From assembly GCA_014529385.2 (NCBI GenBank), contig CM043963.1:97172412-97230411 (forward strand): a stretch of DNA of 58,000 nucleotides, read 5' to 3'. Source of the DNA: Adiantum capillus-veneris (lineage: Eukaryota; Streptophyta; Polypodiopsida; Polypodiales; Pteridaceae). The notes under the pieces were generated by a model that ran no database searches, was not told the DNA's origin, and saw only the letters and a list, made by a program, of their open reading frames with translations. The number at the start of each line of letters is the position of its first letter. Within the stretch, counting starts at the first letter, position 1. A program made the translations under genes and the position numbers. Below, in pieces: positions 22,500-32,859 of the stretch.

Positions 22500-23874
22500 T
22501 ACTCATTTTCTTTGATTTTATCTTTGTAATTGATTGTATAATTTTTTTCTCTTCTAGAGTGCCTTTCCTTAAAATCTATGTGGTCAAAGGGGCGACTTGC
22601 AAATGTGTCTAGACAACATGAGAATGGGCTTTACATGGTGGACTCTAGTGTGTATTTTATGGGGAGGTATGACAACTTAGTTTTTCCACACAATTGTGAG
22701 TAGGTGATTGTAAACCTTCTTTACCCTTTCACTCATTTATCCTTTCTTTTCTATAGGTCATCTATGTTCCATCAACCCATCAACCAAAACTTTGGTTCGT
22801 AGTTCTCGTAAAACCTCGGGGAAGAACCATTTTTTACACTAATGAAGTGGAGAGTGGCTTTGACCCTCTTTCACCTACTACTTGGGATGAAGGTGAGACG
22901 GGGGATAGAGAGATTGATTATTTGAGTCCTAGCATTGCCAATTAGCAAGGATGATTGCCATGATGACGATGATGAGATAGAAGATGACGAGTTTGAGGAT
23001 GATGAAGCTAGCATATCCACAAACGACAATTCGATTTCTCTGTTTATTGATTTAGGAGCCATGGGTTTATATTTAGATAAAGCTACCTGTAAAGATCTTT
23101 TGGAAAATGATTTATAAACATTTTGTATATTTTCTTCTATGAAAAGTTTTGTCTTGTCGCCCATTCATGGAATTTCCTGACTCTCTTTCTTTCTCCCCCT
23201 CATTCTCACTTTGTTTCTCTAATTTTGTCAAGCATGCCTCCTCTCATTTGCAAGAGAATGAGGAAGGTTCTTGCAAAAGTGGCTTGACCATCTGGTAAAA
23301 TGTGGGCACACTTCACTCTATCATGATGAAAATTGAAAAATGTGGGCTCCAAAGGGGCACTGAGAACACAGCACCAAGAATACCTTCAAGGTGAGGATGC
23401 TTTGTTGAAGGAGGGTCTTTATGGCTCATCACAAAAGCAGGCCATCTCCAATCTTGGAAGGTGTAGGTAGAAGATGAGAGGTTCCACTTGTAAAAACATT
23501 TTGTCTATGTTTTGCTATAACTGGATGAATTGGCTGTCTCAATTTGTGAGAGCCAATCCAAAACATAATGGATGGATGTCATAGAGGTCGCTCCTATGGG
23601 CATATGCAAAGTCCGAGAAAGTAGTGCCCATGCCTCAGGAGAAGATGTCATCCATGTTTGATTTCTCATCTCTGACATTGCTTGCTTTATAACTCTAGGA
23701 TGGAGCTTCCTCTTTGTAGATTCATGTTTTTCCACATAGCCATTGTTTCATGTTTTAATATCATTTTTTTCAGGTTTCTAAAGTTTTAAATAATATTGTT
23801 TAATTTTTATTCACAAGAAAAATAGAGGAAAAAACCAAAACTAGAATGTTTAAGCACTAAAGCAAGGTTCGATA

Positions 23875-24008
23875 ATAAGCACGGCAATATTTGTGGAAAT
23901 ATTAGCGGCCCATACGTGGTAATATAGGCGGTAATAAGCACAATAATATTTGAAATAGAAACAAATGTCCACCCACCCCCCTATCTCTTCTTTTTCTAGC
24001 CTATTTTG

Positions 24009-24081
<73 letters not shown>

Positions 24082-24125
24082 AAACGTGGTAAAAGATCGC
24101 GGTAAACGTTTTGAGATTTTCATAC
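23875..24125 (-). repeat. CACTA copy A subterminal and terminal region
   Basis: Contains repeated GCGGTAAT-like words (about 23929, 24097) plus GGCAATATTTGTGG and ACGTGGTAA, a CT microsatellite at 24011-24079, and the terminal GAGATTTTCATA. In En/Spm-type elements such subterminal motifs bind the element's second protein and the transposase. That role is inferred here. Confidence 0.65.
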
Positions 24126-24127
24126 GG

Positions 24128-24960
24128 GACATGGATAGTGAGAGAATACTACTTTCTTGTAGCGCCGACAAGTAATACTATGTTTTCCATCTTCACAAAG
24201 TAATCCCTTGCTCACTTGTCTCTCCAAATAGCCATGGAAAAAGAATACGTTGAATTTTTTATTGGTCACAAAGTGGGGACAAGTTATTTGATGACAAACC
24301 AATGATCCTAAACAATAATTCAATTGCACTAAACAATCATCTGACATGTTTGTCTTATGTACTCGTGTTCATAAGTGACCATCAAATCTTTGTTACATAC
24401 CTTGCATTTTCCTTGCAGGAGCTAGGGGCAGTTCAAAAACAATGTCATTGTTGTATACTTGTGGAATTCTTTTCACTTGATTGACTTTTTGGTCATTTTG
24501 AATCAAACTTTGCAATTTTGTGCTCTTTGCATGTTCCTTGACCATTGAAAGAGAAGAGCCACCAAATACACTAGTTTGCATATCATCATCACTATACTGC
24601 ACCTGAAAAACTTTCTTCTCATCTTTTGCACTTGCTCCTTCCTCCAAATTTATGTAACCTTATCCTGATTGCATCATGTTCTCTACTTTAAAATAACTTA
24701 GATTTGCATCACTGTCATAGCTATCAAATATATACTAGAGTGTACAAGTGTGCTTTAGAACATATTCCAATGATAAGGTGCCATTCAAATGCAGTGTTGA
24801 TTTCCCTCAACACCCACCTTGGACATTGTTGGGACTTCAATACTCTCAATTCCAATCCAAACAATAGCTTTCAAAGATAATAATGTGTAAGATGAAGGCA
24901 AGAGGTTGTTGGTATACTTGCAATGCTCACCTCTCTCAGTTTTGCCACCACAATATATGT
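24128..24960 (-). pseudogene. Second MULE transposase relic (N-terminal part)
   Basis: On the minus strand one phase gives VYNNDIVFELPLAP, then GM-stop-QRFDGHL-stop-TRV, then CLGSLVCHQITCPHF. This parallels the first MULE (IAFELPPSG, GMEQRHDSHMWTEYV, CSGHLRCINIDCPFY). The two stops align with E and W of the other copy, so the second is likely TGG-to-TGA. Upstream parts (KYTNNLLPSSYTL and an acidic KDEKKVFQVQYSDDD segment) lie in other phases. The relic ends at the terminus of CACTA copy A, which suggests that CACTA A inserted into it or that the two were joined by deletion. The transposase core and SWIM finger are missing. Confidence 0.72.
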
Positions 24961-25600
24961 TGCACAGTTTGTAAGGCCCCAATATGAGGAGAAGCCAATG
25001 GTGCACATATATTTGGTGGATTCCAGCTTTGCATGCTGATGATATCTCTATTTATAATCGTGGATGGTATGGAGCAAATTCAGGGCCAACTTTGTTCCTT
25101 TCACTGGAATATGTCTTTGCCAGAATATCTTGGCCGAACGGTGGTCGGAAGACAATCGAAAAATGGCCGGCCGGTAGCCGGTTGTTCGTTGTCTTTGGCC
25201 GGTGGCCGGATTTCCTTGGCTAGTGGCCAAGTTCTAGGAGGACTTGTCTACCCAAAAGCGGCTACACATGGGCACATGGGACAGTCCTACTTGGACTTGG
25301 TTACACAAAGGAGGCCACACACATGGACACATGACCGAGTTCTACTTGGACTTAGCCATCAAAGGGCGGCTACACATGGGCGTTTAGAGGCTCCCTTACA
25401 TCTATATAAGGAGGACTTCTCATGAGTAATTTGGTAGAATGGTGTGCACACTTGACTCACACAACACATCCTTGTTGAAGTATTGTTAGTCCCTTGTATT
25501 CCTACTTGCTCTAGTTGTGTAAATCACCATCTAAGCTCTACCTTGAGAGCACAGGGGTGGATGACGCCATCACTTTGTAATAGTGTGCTAATCTAAAGTT
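24955..25600 (+). repeat. Diverged LTR related to the copia LTRs at 48-57 kb
   Basis: In plus orientation it matches the minus-strand LTRs in several blocks: GTAAGGCCCCAATATGAGGAG, CAGGGCCAACTTT, GGAATAT, GTGGTCGGAA, repeated CCGGT/GGCCGG words and repeated GGCTACACATGG. It has a TATA box (CTATATAAGG). No coding region follows, so it is a solo LTR or a fragment. Confidence 0.65.
25402..25411 (+). promoter_or_regulatory. TATA box of the diverged LTR
   Basis: CTATATAAGG sits at the position corresponding to CTATAAAAGG in the related LTRs, about 80 bp downstream of the repeated GGCTACACATGG boxes. It would set RNA start of the former element. Confidence 0.6.
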
Positions 25601-27600
25601 TTTTATTTTCCACTAATCTACTTTGCATCGTATCTCTCTCTACTCTCCTTGCTACTAGATCCTTATTATATTCCGCATTTCTTACAAAGGCTTTGCAAAA
25701 AATGTTTATTTAGTAAAAGCTTCCTCTTTCGCAATTCCACCAACCGAGTGAACATTTTTGTTCCAATTGTCCACTTGATTATTGCTTCTTGTAAATCCAT
25801 ATTTGCTTCTTGTAATTGTTCACTTAAAGTTAAGAGCTCCATTAACCCTTAATAAGAAAAAAAATTGAAAACCAGCCAAAAACAATTTAAAGTTTTGATG
25901 TTAGATATTTTAATTGAAATTACTCATAAAATATTATTCATTGCATCTTTACAATTGCGGGTGTAGTTCACTTATTATGAGATCCCAAGAGATTTTTTAA
26001 CGGAAGTAGGATCCCAATCATTGCAAAGAGCTATAAGCAGTAATAACTGCAAGCCGTTACATTGTATAGCCAGCTTGCAAGATTCTTTAATCTTGTTAAT
26101 GTATTTTAGTTCTGAACGACGTAGTGGAGAATCAATAAAAATTCTATTTTGAGTTCAATGGTACAGAAGTCAACCTTTTTTTACATTTAATGCAAGAAAG
26201 ATAGTAGGTCCAACGAACACCAATTCAATCAAAGATCACCAAAAACTTTAAAAATCCTCCAATTTTTACACTAAAATTTCTAAAAAATTACTAGTTTCCT
26301 TCAAGGCACAGTCTGTATTTTTTTATTTTAGCAGGTTAAGAGCACCTTAATGAAAAGTTTTACTGAAAATTCTACAAAACTATGCTCAAACCCCTAACCC
26401 ATTTTTAGAAAACTACACTATTGAAATAAATATTGACTCTCTCAGAAGGAAAAAATAATATTTAATTGCAGCTTATTGAAGAGCTCCCAAAGTTTGAAAC
26501 CCCGACCTCTTTAAGAATACTGCTTTGGTGAAATAAAAAATCATAATTTTTTAAAGATACAAAAATTCAAAGGCTTGTTTGCATTACATTCTTTGTAGCT
26601 CCTCTGTGTCCTCTTCATTGAAGATAGCTCGCTAAAGTTAAGCTTGATCCTTTCCCTCCCTCCTCCTCAACGAGCTACCAGCTCGTGTATAGGAGGAGAA
26701 GGGACCTTTCTATCATTCATATGATCTGCTAAGTTAGTATCTTCCACATTGCGATGCTTTGCAAGGTTGTTGACTTCTAGATTGCATCAAATACAGCCTT
26801 GACCTTTGAAAGGTGTGCACATTGTTGATGTGTTTGCTCGGTTGCAACAAAAATACTATACATGCTTTTAAGCTTGGTGATTTAATGCAATTAGTGCAAT
26901 AGGAATACTATACATGCTTTTAAGCTTGGTGATTTAATGCAATTAGTGCAATAGGAATACATATCATCATGTTGGGATTTGAAGAAAAAGTAGATAGTGT
27001 CTAATTAGAAGATGGCAACTTCATGGAGACTTTTAAATTGTATCCCCTTGTCTCTATCACCTCACTGCACCTCTCAATCATGGGAGGGATACAACTTCTA
27101 TCTACATGGTGATACCCTTAAGCTAATTGACATTACATCTCTCCTCTTGAATTGTCTCCTTAATGTGATATGTTGACAGTAGACTCCCCACCTCTCTCTT
27201 GCACTTGATCTTTTAGTATCCCACGTGGTTGGTGGAATTATGTCAACCTTGGGGCCTATCTACCTCCTTGTATAGCCATCACATCCTAACCTAGTTCCAC
27301 TCGTAGTTTCTCGACACCCCACATATACTCAGGGTAATGCCTGTCATACACAAAATGACAGGCAATGTTGATTGATTTTCTCTAGAGGGGATTTTTAATG
27401 GAAAATGAGGGCACTAGAGATGCTTTGCCGATCTTCAGGCAATAAGACTTGAACGATGCTTATTAGATCAATAATTGGCATTGTTAAACCCAGGTCCTCA
27501 GAAAAGCTAGCTACAGCCAGATCCGCTCACAATTGTCTTCCTCATTAGTGTTATTTGATTTTGTGCTCATAATTAACGTTGTTGTTGATTAATATGTAGT
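25600..27600. other. AT-rich intergenic region without a recognised gene
   Basis: No credible coding frame. Two structures stand out: the perfect tandem duplication at 26852-26955, and a short stem TGCCTGTCAT/ATGACAGGCA at 27338-27347 and 27355-27364. Confidence 0.45.
26852..26955 (+). repeat. Perfect 52-bp tandem duplication
   Basis: Units 26852-26903 and 26904-26955 are identical by reading (AATACTATACATGC... to ...GTGCAATAGG). Identity in an otherwise decayed region points to a recent slippage event or an assembly duplication. Confidence 0.9.
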
Positions 27601-27602
27601 CA

Positions 27603-27802
27603 TGCCTATGGCAATGGATATATCAATGAGGCATTCATCATAGTGAGAGCTTCATAACAAAGTAGAAGCAAATAGATTAGAGAGATTGTACTCAATGAAA
27701 TAAAATGGACCTGCTTGATTGATGAAAAATAATCAGGATTATGAAGTGAGCATAGTGAACTTATATATAGGATCAATGGTGGAAATTTGAAATTAAGGCA
27801 GA
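27603..27802 (-). repeat. 3' LTR piece of the gag-only copia remnant
   Basis: Pairs with 30597-30795. The minus strand carries CCTATATATAAG as TATA box upstream of the shared block. Confidence 0.65.
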
Positions 27803-27899
27803 ACAACGCCCATGTAAGCTGACGCTTTCATGAAATGTATGGATTCTTATCTAGGAGTCTAATATGGGTTACTTAGGGTAACTACATATGGCTCATAAG

Positions 27900-28790
27900 A
27901 TGAATCTAATGCAAGAGGGTAGGTCTTACCACCAAATTTTAGGTTTGAAGTAGTGTCTAGATCCATTATAATACATCCACATAACAAACAGTGGACATAC
28001 CCTTCTTCTTCTTCTTCTTCTTCCACGGCATGTGCTTTGCCTTTGGAATCTCTAGAATTCTTTAGATTCTTTGCATTATCTTTGAAGAAACATCAGTTGG
28101 GTGCATGTCCCTTCTTGTTGCAATGAGGGCACACCTTAATGCGGAAGCAATCTTGTGATTTGTGGTTTCCTTTGCCACAATGTGAGCAACCTTTACCAAA
28201 ATTTACAACAAATGCATTATTTTGAGACCATCTATAAGTGCCAATTCTTTTTTATTTCTCCAGAAATGAATTGATTACATCTTCAAGTGCGGGAATGGAA
28301 TCTTTCTCCTTGAGCACAGATACAATGGTATCAAAGCTACTTGGTAGGGCTTTGTGAAGGACGGAAATTTTATTCTCATCTAGAACCTGTACCTCAACAT
28401 AGACAAGCTGAGCTTAGATACTTGTAAGTTTTTTGACAAGGCTAGAAACATCATCTTGGTCTTGCATTGTGAAACCATAAAGTTGAATTTTGAGGCTCAT
28501 TTTGGAGTGCTTACCTCGAGCACCAAAAAGATGCTCCAAGGTTTTTCAAGCGTGAAGTGCGGATGTAGCATCATCAATGTGGTGAATGAAGTCATCTTTG
28601 AGTGCAGTGATGATGATTGCAAGTGCTTGTTCATCTTTGGCTTGTTGTTGTGCATTCAAAGTTCGTGTCGAGGCCTCCCACGAACCAAATGATGGCGGTT
28701 TTACAATGCTCCATAGATTCTTTTTCATAAGCACCCCTTCACTTTAGTCTGCCAGGTGTGAAACCCTACACCATTAAACTTGTTGATGTT
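27900..28790 (-). pseudogene. Ty1/copia gag (UBN2-type) with two zinc knuckles, decayed
   Basis: Gag forms the retrotransposon capsid. On the minus strand the frame opens near 28790 (FNGVGFHTWQTKVKG), shifts by one base near 28737, then runs through SIVKPPSFGSWEAST, LKDDFIHHIDDA, LEHLFGARGKHSKMSL, and VLHKALPSSFDTIV. It ends with CSHCGKGNHKSQDC and CPHCNKKGHAPN-stop-C, two CX2CX4HX4C knuckles. The last stop replaces a residue that is often Trp (TGG-to-TGA). Further stops precede LVYVEVQ and KRIGTY. A Glu run, from the TTC repeat on the plus strand at about 28000-28022, follows. No protease or pol follows. Confidence 0.8.
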
Positions 28791-29585
28791 TTTTGTGAAC
28801 GTTGTGTGTGTAGGGCAGTCTTACCAACAAAGTTAGTAGTGTCTAGAATCCATTTACAATTAGAGCGCACTATGGTAGAGCTACAAACTTAGATACGGCA
28901 TGCAAAGTTTCTTTTACAACCTGAAAATGATCATGTCATCACATCACCATAAACAAGATTTAAATTTTTTTATTTAGAAGAGAGGCTTTTAGCCCTTTGA
29001 ATCTGAACTGAAGTGCTCAAGAAAATGGCTTTGTCAATGATGAATATCCTTTGTAGTCCTTGCTATTTGTGTGCAATACAAGCTAAGAGCACTGTGTGAA
29101 TCCCGGCTTAGATAATACACAATTAAAAAAAGCCAATTCTTATAGTAGCAATTGCGAGGGACAACTAGTGATGATAGTGAGCACTAGCCAAGGAGGGTAA
29201 GTGGTGCAGGGCTAATGTGAGCAGTAAAAGTGAGCAGTTGCTAAGGGCAAGGCCAGTCTGAGCAGCAAATCGAGGTCCTCTTGAGAACAGTGTGTACAGG
29301 ACTGTGAGAGTTGGAGGAGAAGATGTCGGGAAAAAAGTAGCTCCAGCAGGCCAATGTTTAGTGTTTAAAACCGTTGACAAGCCTTCTTTTATACCGCCAA
29401 GATTGTGAGCGTGGGAGAGCTGCAGCAAGTATTTGATGAGCAGATAATGCCAGTGAGTAGTGGTCGGCAACGTGAGTAATGTCAAGGGCGAGCCTCGTCA
29501 CTCTATGGCACGGCTCCAGCCAGGGGGGATCTATGGTGGGAAAGAGAAGCGGAAATCACAACGCAATCTCAGTCGTCCGTCGACT

Positions 29586-29765
29586 CGGTGAACTAGGGGG
29601 TGAACTAAGGGTGAGCTCCGGGCAAAAATGGCACCTTGAGTACACTCCTAGTTCAATCGCCTAGTTCACCCTTAGTTCACCCGCCTCGCGGGGTGTGGGT
29701 CAAACCCGGGACATCTCGGTTGCCACACAAATGCCCTACCACCACGCTAGCATGCACCGTTTCCC
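29586..29765 (-). mobile_element. tRNA-derived SINE-like unit
   Basis: On the minus strand TAGCGTGGTGGTAGGGC (29749-29733) resembles a Pol III A box. GGGTTTGACCC (29707-29697), about 45 bp further on, resembles a B box. The sequence between (CATTTGTGTGGCAACCGAGA) is tRNA-like. The unit then passes into repeated GGGTGAACTA words. This is the layout of a tRNA-headed SINE, which LINE enzymes would mobilise. No terminal duplication was recognised and no functional tRNA cloverleaf is claimed. Confidence 0.55.
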
Positions 29766-29900
29766 ATGTTGGCATGGCACATGATCACACCCTAGTTTAC
29801 CTACCCCTAGTTCACCCCCAATTCACCCACCCCTAGTTCACCCTTAGTTCACCCCCAGTTCACCCACCCCTAGTTCACCCCTAGTTCACCCTCAGTTCAC
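29646..29900. repeat. Minisatellite of TAGTTCACCC units
   Basis: The decamer CTAGTTCACCC and variants (CCCAATTCACC, CTCAGTTCAC) occur several times at 29649-29683 and about ten times at 29808-29900. Inverted copies (GGTGAACTAG, GGTGAACTAAGGG) lie at 29588-29612, so this stretch can fold back. Confidence 0.8.
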
Positions 29901-29909
29901 TACATGATC

Positions 29910-30596
29910 AGACAGTCGGGATTAAAGCCGCCTCCTCAGTCCCCCCAAATTTGGGCCCTAGGTCCCCTCTGAGCCAGAGACGTGCCATATAGTGACAAGG
30001 AAGGGCGAGCACTGAGCAGCTTTGGCTTTACATCAGATGGGTGAACCTCCAGCCTATCTCACACGGGTGGCTTCAATGTGATCAGTGAGTTGAGCACTTC
30101 GTGTGGTAGAGCACTGCATGGGGCTAGTTGAGTGATGACAAAGCTTTCAATATTTAAAGTTGTTCCCATCATTTCCATCGGTAGAAGCTTCAAAGAAAAG
30201 GAAATATTGAAGTGCTTCCTTTGTCTTGTAGGCCAAACACAAGCACCGTCACTCAAAAGAAGAAAACACACTGATACACACAAGATTAGGCCTTTGATTA
30301 TAATCTCCAGATTGAGCACTTGAGGACTCAAATCGAAGCAAAAATTAAAATCTCCACACAATCATTCCAATGCAAATTGGAGGATTCAATTATGTGCAAA
30401 AAACTAACTAAAAAACATGACAAAAGAACGATGCAAATGTAAATTCCATCAACTCACTAATCTATATGTTAATGCATGGGAAATTATGATTAACAATTGC
30501 AATGGTGAAGAGAGAGAAGGACAATGCAATCTAGCATAGTGGAGATGCCTAGGATCTAATAGATTAGAAAATCCTAATTCAGGCCATGACTTGTAA
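29910..30596. other. Remnant interior, no gene seen
   Basis: Lies between the minisatellite and the right LTR piece. Frames are short and lack family features. It would have held the leader of the copia remnant. A primer site was not recognised. Confidence 0.4.
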
Positions 30597-30795
30597 TGCC
30601 TATGGTGGATAGACCAACCAAGCATTCATCATAATGAGAGCTTCATAACAAAAAGTAGAAGCAAATAGACTAGAGAGATTGTACTCAATGAAATAAAATG
30701 GACTTGCTTGATTGTGATGAAAAATAATTGGGATTACAAAGTGAGCATAGTGGCCTTATATAGGCTCAATGGTGGAAAACTCAAATTAAGGCAGA
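30597..30795 (-). repeat. 5' LTR piece of the gag-only copia remnant
   Basis: Minus-strand CCTATATAAGG (about 30762-30752) is a TATA box. The shared block with 27603-27802 follows. Similarity fades upstream of it. Confidence 0.65.
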
Positions 30796-32324
30796 GGGAT
30801 ATGCATCACAAATATGAAGGGGCAAGCAACATGTGAGCTACAACATGTAGCTTGTGGCTTTAAACTCTAGCATGTGTGCATGGAATGAGGGGTTTCTACG
30901 TAAGAGGTTGTGTCCATGCACATAGGGAAGCACGCAAGTTTGCTTGGCTTTAGGGATTGTTCATGCATTGAGTGTAAGCTAAAAAGGCTTACCTCAACAT
31001 AATCAGACACGATCAGGATCTCTAGATCAGGAGAAAAGGCTAGATACACAGATCCTGATATTCATGAAGATTGACGCAAATCTCCACATTTTCATGTTGG
31101 AGGTGGATACAATGAGATGCAAGGAAGACATCTGTATGATTTTGGTGGTGCTTTGATGACAAACATTTCTCAAAAATGTTTTCTCCACCATCTAATTCTG
31201 CCTTGCCAAGGACTGATCAGCAATATAGAACATTGAACACAAACTTTCCTTCATGAATGAAAATTGCAATTCCGTTGTATCGTGACACTCTTTACAAAGT
31301 GTATGCGCAACGGCACCATGTTAGCTCTAAATAAGAACCTAGCATATATGGCCCATGCTTAATCAGGCACTCATTGGGCTTAATCAAGCACTTAGGGGAA
31401 GCACCAATTGTGGGACATGCTCAACTTTCCACACTTGTTGAGGAAGCCGCTTGAGGATAAAACACAAGCTACTTGGCCACATGGCATGAGACAAAAGCGC
31501 CCCCATCCCTCGCCTCGACGGGTGAGAGCCCATGCCTGGTGGGCAAAAGCGCACGATCCATGCACTGCTATGGGTATCTCTCCATTTGCCAATCTTCTGC
31601 TGCGATGGAATCTCCTCTCAAGCTGCCCATCGCGCTCTATCTCTCAAGCTCGCCTTGCCTTGTGGCATTAGTAGCTTGAGATTTATCTTAAGCCAAGAGG
31701 AATCCCATAGATTGAGGTCAATGTCTATGGCTCGTGATCATTTTGCTACGAACTAGCTCTAGCTAGATATTATTATGAATGTTGGGTATGTATTTGTTCG
31801 TGCTCTAGCAAATGGCGATGCTCCACAGCTCAGGCAATAAATTGACTCAGCTTCATCAACTAGTTGGCGTTGGCTGTTAATTTTTTCAAAGAGCCAAAGA
31901 GAATCAATATATGCACTACCACCATAAAATTGATCTACTATATTTTGGAATAGAGGTATCTAAAGTCTTCGCTTTATAGGGATATCTTAGTTGTATCCAT
32001 TGTGTCCATGGAATCTCCAATCCTTAGAGCATGGTGACCCAAGCTTACGTACGATATATTTTTGCTTCAAATGTCAAAGGTGACTTTTGCCCAACACATA
32101 GCATGAGTTGAAAAAAAAATGTCGGGGAAATAAATGAAGGGTTGAACTTGTCTTTGCATGGTCATCTCTAAGGACTAATTTTGTAAAATGCGTATAATTT
32201 TGCTAAATTGACTCAACGGTGGACCTTTTCTTTTTTAAAGCAAACTCAAACTTCTTTGAAAAATCCATCAACACATATGTAATGAGTTTATCACACTTTT
32301 ATGTTGCTTCCATAAAGATAGGCA
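30796..32324. other. Intergenic, no recognised gene
   Basis: Overlapping short frames at 31400-31760 lie in GC-richer sequence but show no family features. The remainder is AT-rich with scattered A-runs. Confidence 0.4.
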
Positions 32325-32433
32325 ACATTGACTATTCGCCCACGTTAAGTAATAAATTGTAATTTTATGCAAAAAAAAAACATTGACTATTAACCCAAGT
32401 TAAATAGTAAATTAAAATTTTATGCAAAAAAAA
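32325..32433 (+). repeat. 55-bp imperfect tandem duplication
   Basis: Two units start ACATTGACTATT and end in ATTTTATGC followed by an A-run. The second unit starts inside the A-run of the first, which suggests slippage on poly-A. Confidence 0.8.
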
Positions 32434-32859
32434 CTCTTATTAAAAATGTATAAGTTTTATTTTTTACATTTTTAACTCAAATATGATTCTCAAAGTTTTA
32501 GACACATCCTAACAAGATGCTTCATAAAGTTTTTATGTCATAGGCAAACGTTATGCTTTAAATATTACTATCCAGGGTATAAGCCATTTTAGTGGCTCTA
32601 GCCACTTTTGTGGCTATTACAAGCCACCTTTCTCAATTATAAGCTTCAATGTCCTTTCATTATAGCTAGAGGGCATATACATTCACAGAGAGTTGTTATT
32701 GTTTTTTTTCACAGGCCAAGCCACCCTTAGCAAATTTCTCATCTCTTAGCAAGTAGAAAGTTTTTTCAAACTCTTTGCAATGAATCTTAATCTTTTCGAA
32801 CATGCATCTTTCTCCTAAACAAGTGATAATGCTCCTCTTATACATTCTGAGCACCTTTT

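Larger units (their letters stand above)
19895..23117 (+). pseudogene. CACTA tnp2-like transposase, copy A (decayed)
   Basis: Pieces in order: CTKRAHAIEDR (19895); CILYRNEH fused directly to VPTDSPAWRHI (about 20318-20380); LEPLIEELEELWKGIPVV and MWTMHDYPGLGE (20595-20730); DPMHIFKN to THDWHKMLQ (21128-21460); DUF4218-like WIVQEAFVYISEYLAHIDPSM to AWKQAHGGRRAP (21968-22280); a DUF4216-like remnant SKGRLANVSR...MVDSS (22580-22655); and an Asp/Glu-rich tail (22935-23030). Compared with copy B it lacks about 72 codons that hold the CPVCG zinc site, a 16-bp piece near WPV, and most of the DUF4216 segment. Stops and frame changes occur throughout. Family knowledge: Transposase_21 proteins excise CACTA elements. 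Confidence 0.8.
19895..24125 (+). mobile_element. CACTA (En/Spm-type) transposon copy A, truncated
   Basis: The plus-strand coding order matches copy B (36812-41735, minus strand): CTKRA segment, tnp2 core, DPMHIFKN block, DUF4218-like block, acidic tail. The 3' end is recognisable: read on the minus strand from 24124, TATGAAAATCTC, then TTTACCGCG, then TTTTACCACG match the end of copy B at 36812. The outermost CACTA bases are mutated here. The 5' end is cut at the GT microsatellite. Confidence 0.82.
27603..30795 (-). mobile_element. Copia-type remnant: gag between two LTR pieces, pol lost
   Basis: Direct repeats of about 200 bp at 27603-27802 and 30597-30795 share long identical blocks (GAGAGATTGTACTCAATG, AAATAAAATGGAC). 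On the minus strand each has a TATA box and ends CCATAGGCA/TTGCCATAGGCA. Between them lies a copia gag (27900-28790). No protease, integrase or RT coding is found, so pol was deleted. A SINE-like unit with minisatellite (29586-29900) lies inside. LTR outer ends are not defined. Confidence 0.65.

Noticed and set aside
29690-29760. Functional tRNA gene on the minus strand
   Set aside because: A and B box words are present, but acceptor and anticodon stems do not pair convincingly; treated as a SINE-like head.
31408-31756. Overlapping frames of 66-87 codons
   Set aside because: Three phases are open at once in GC-richer sequence; none shows family features.
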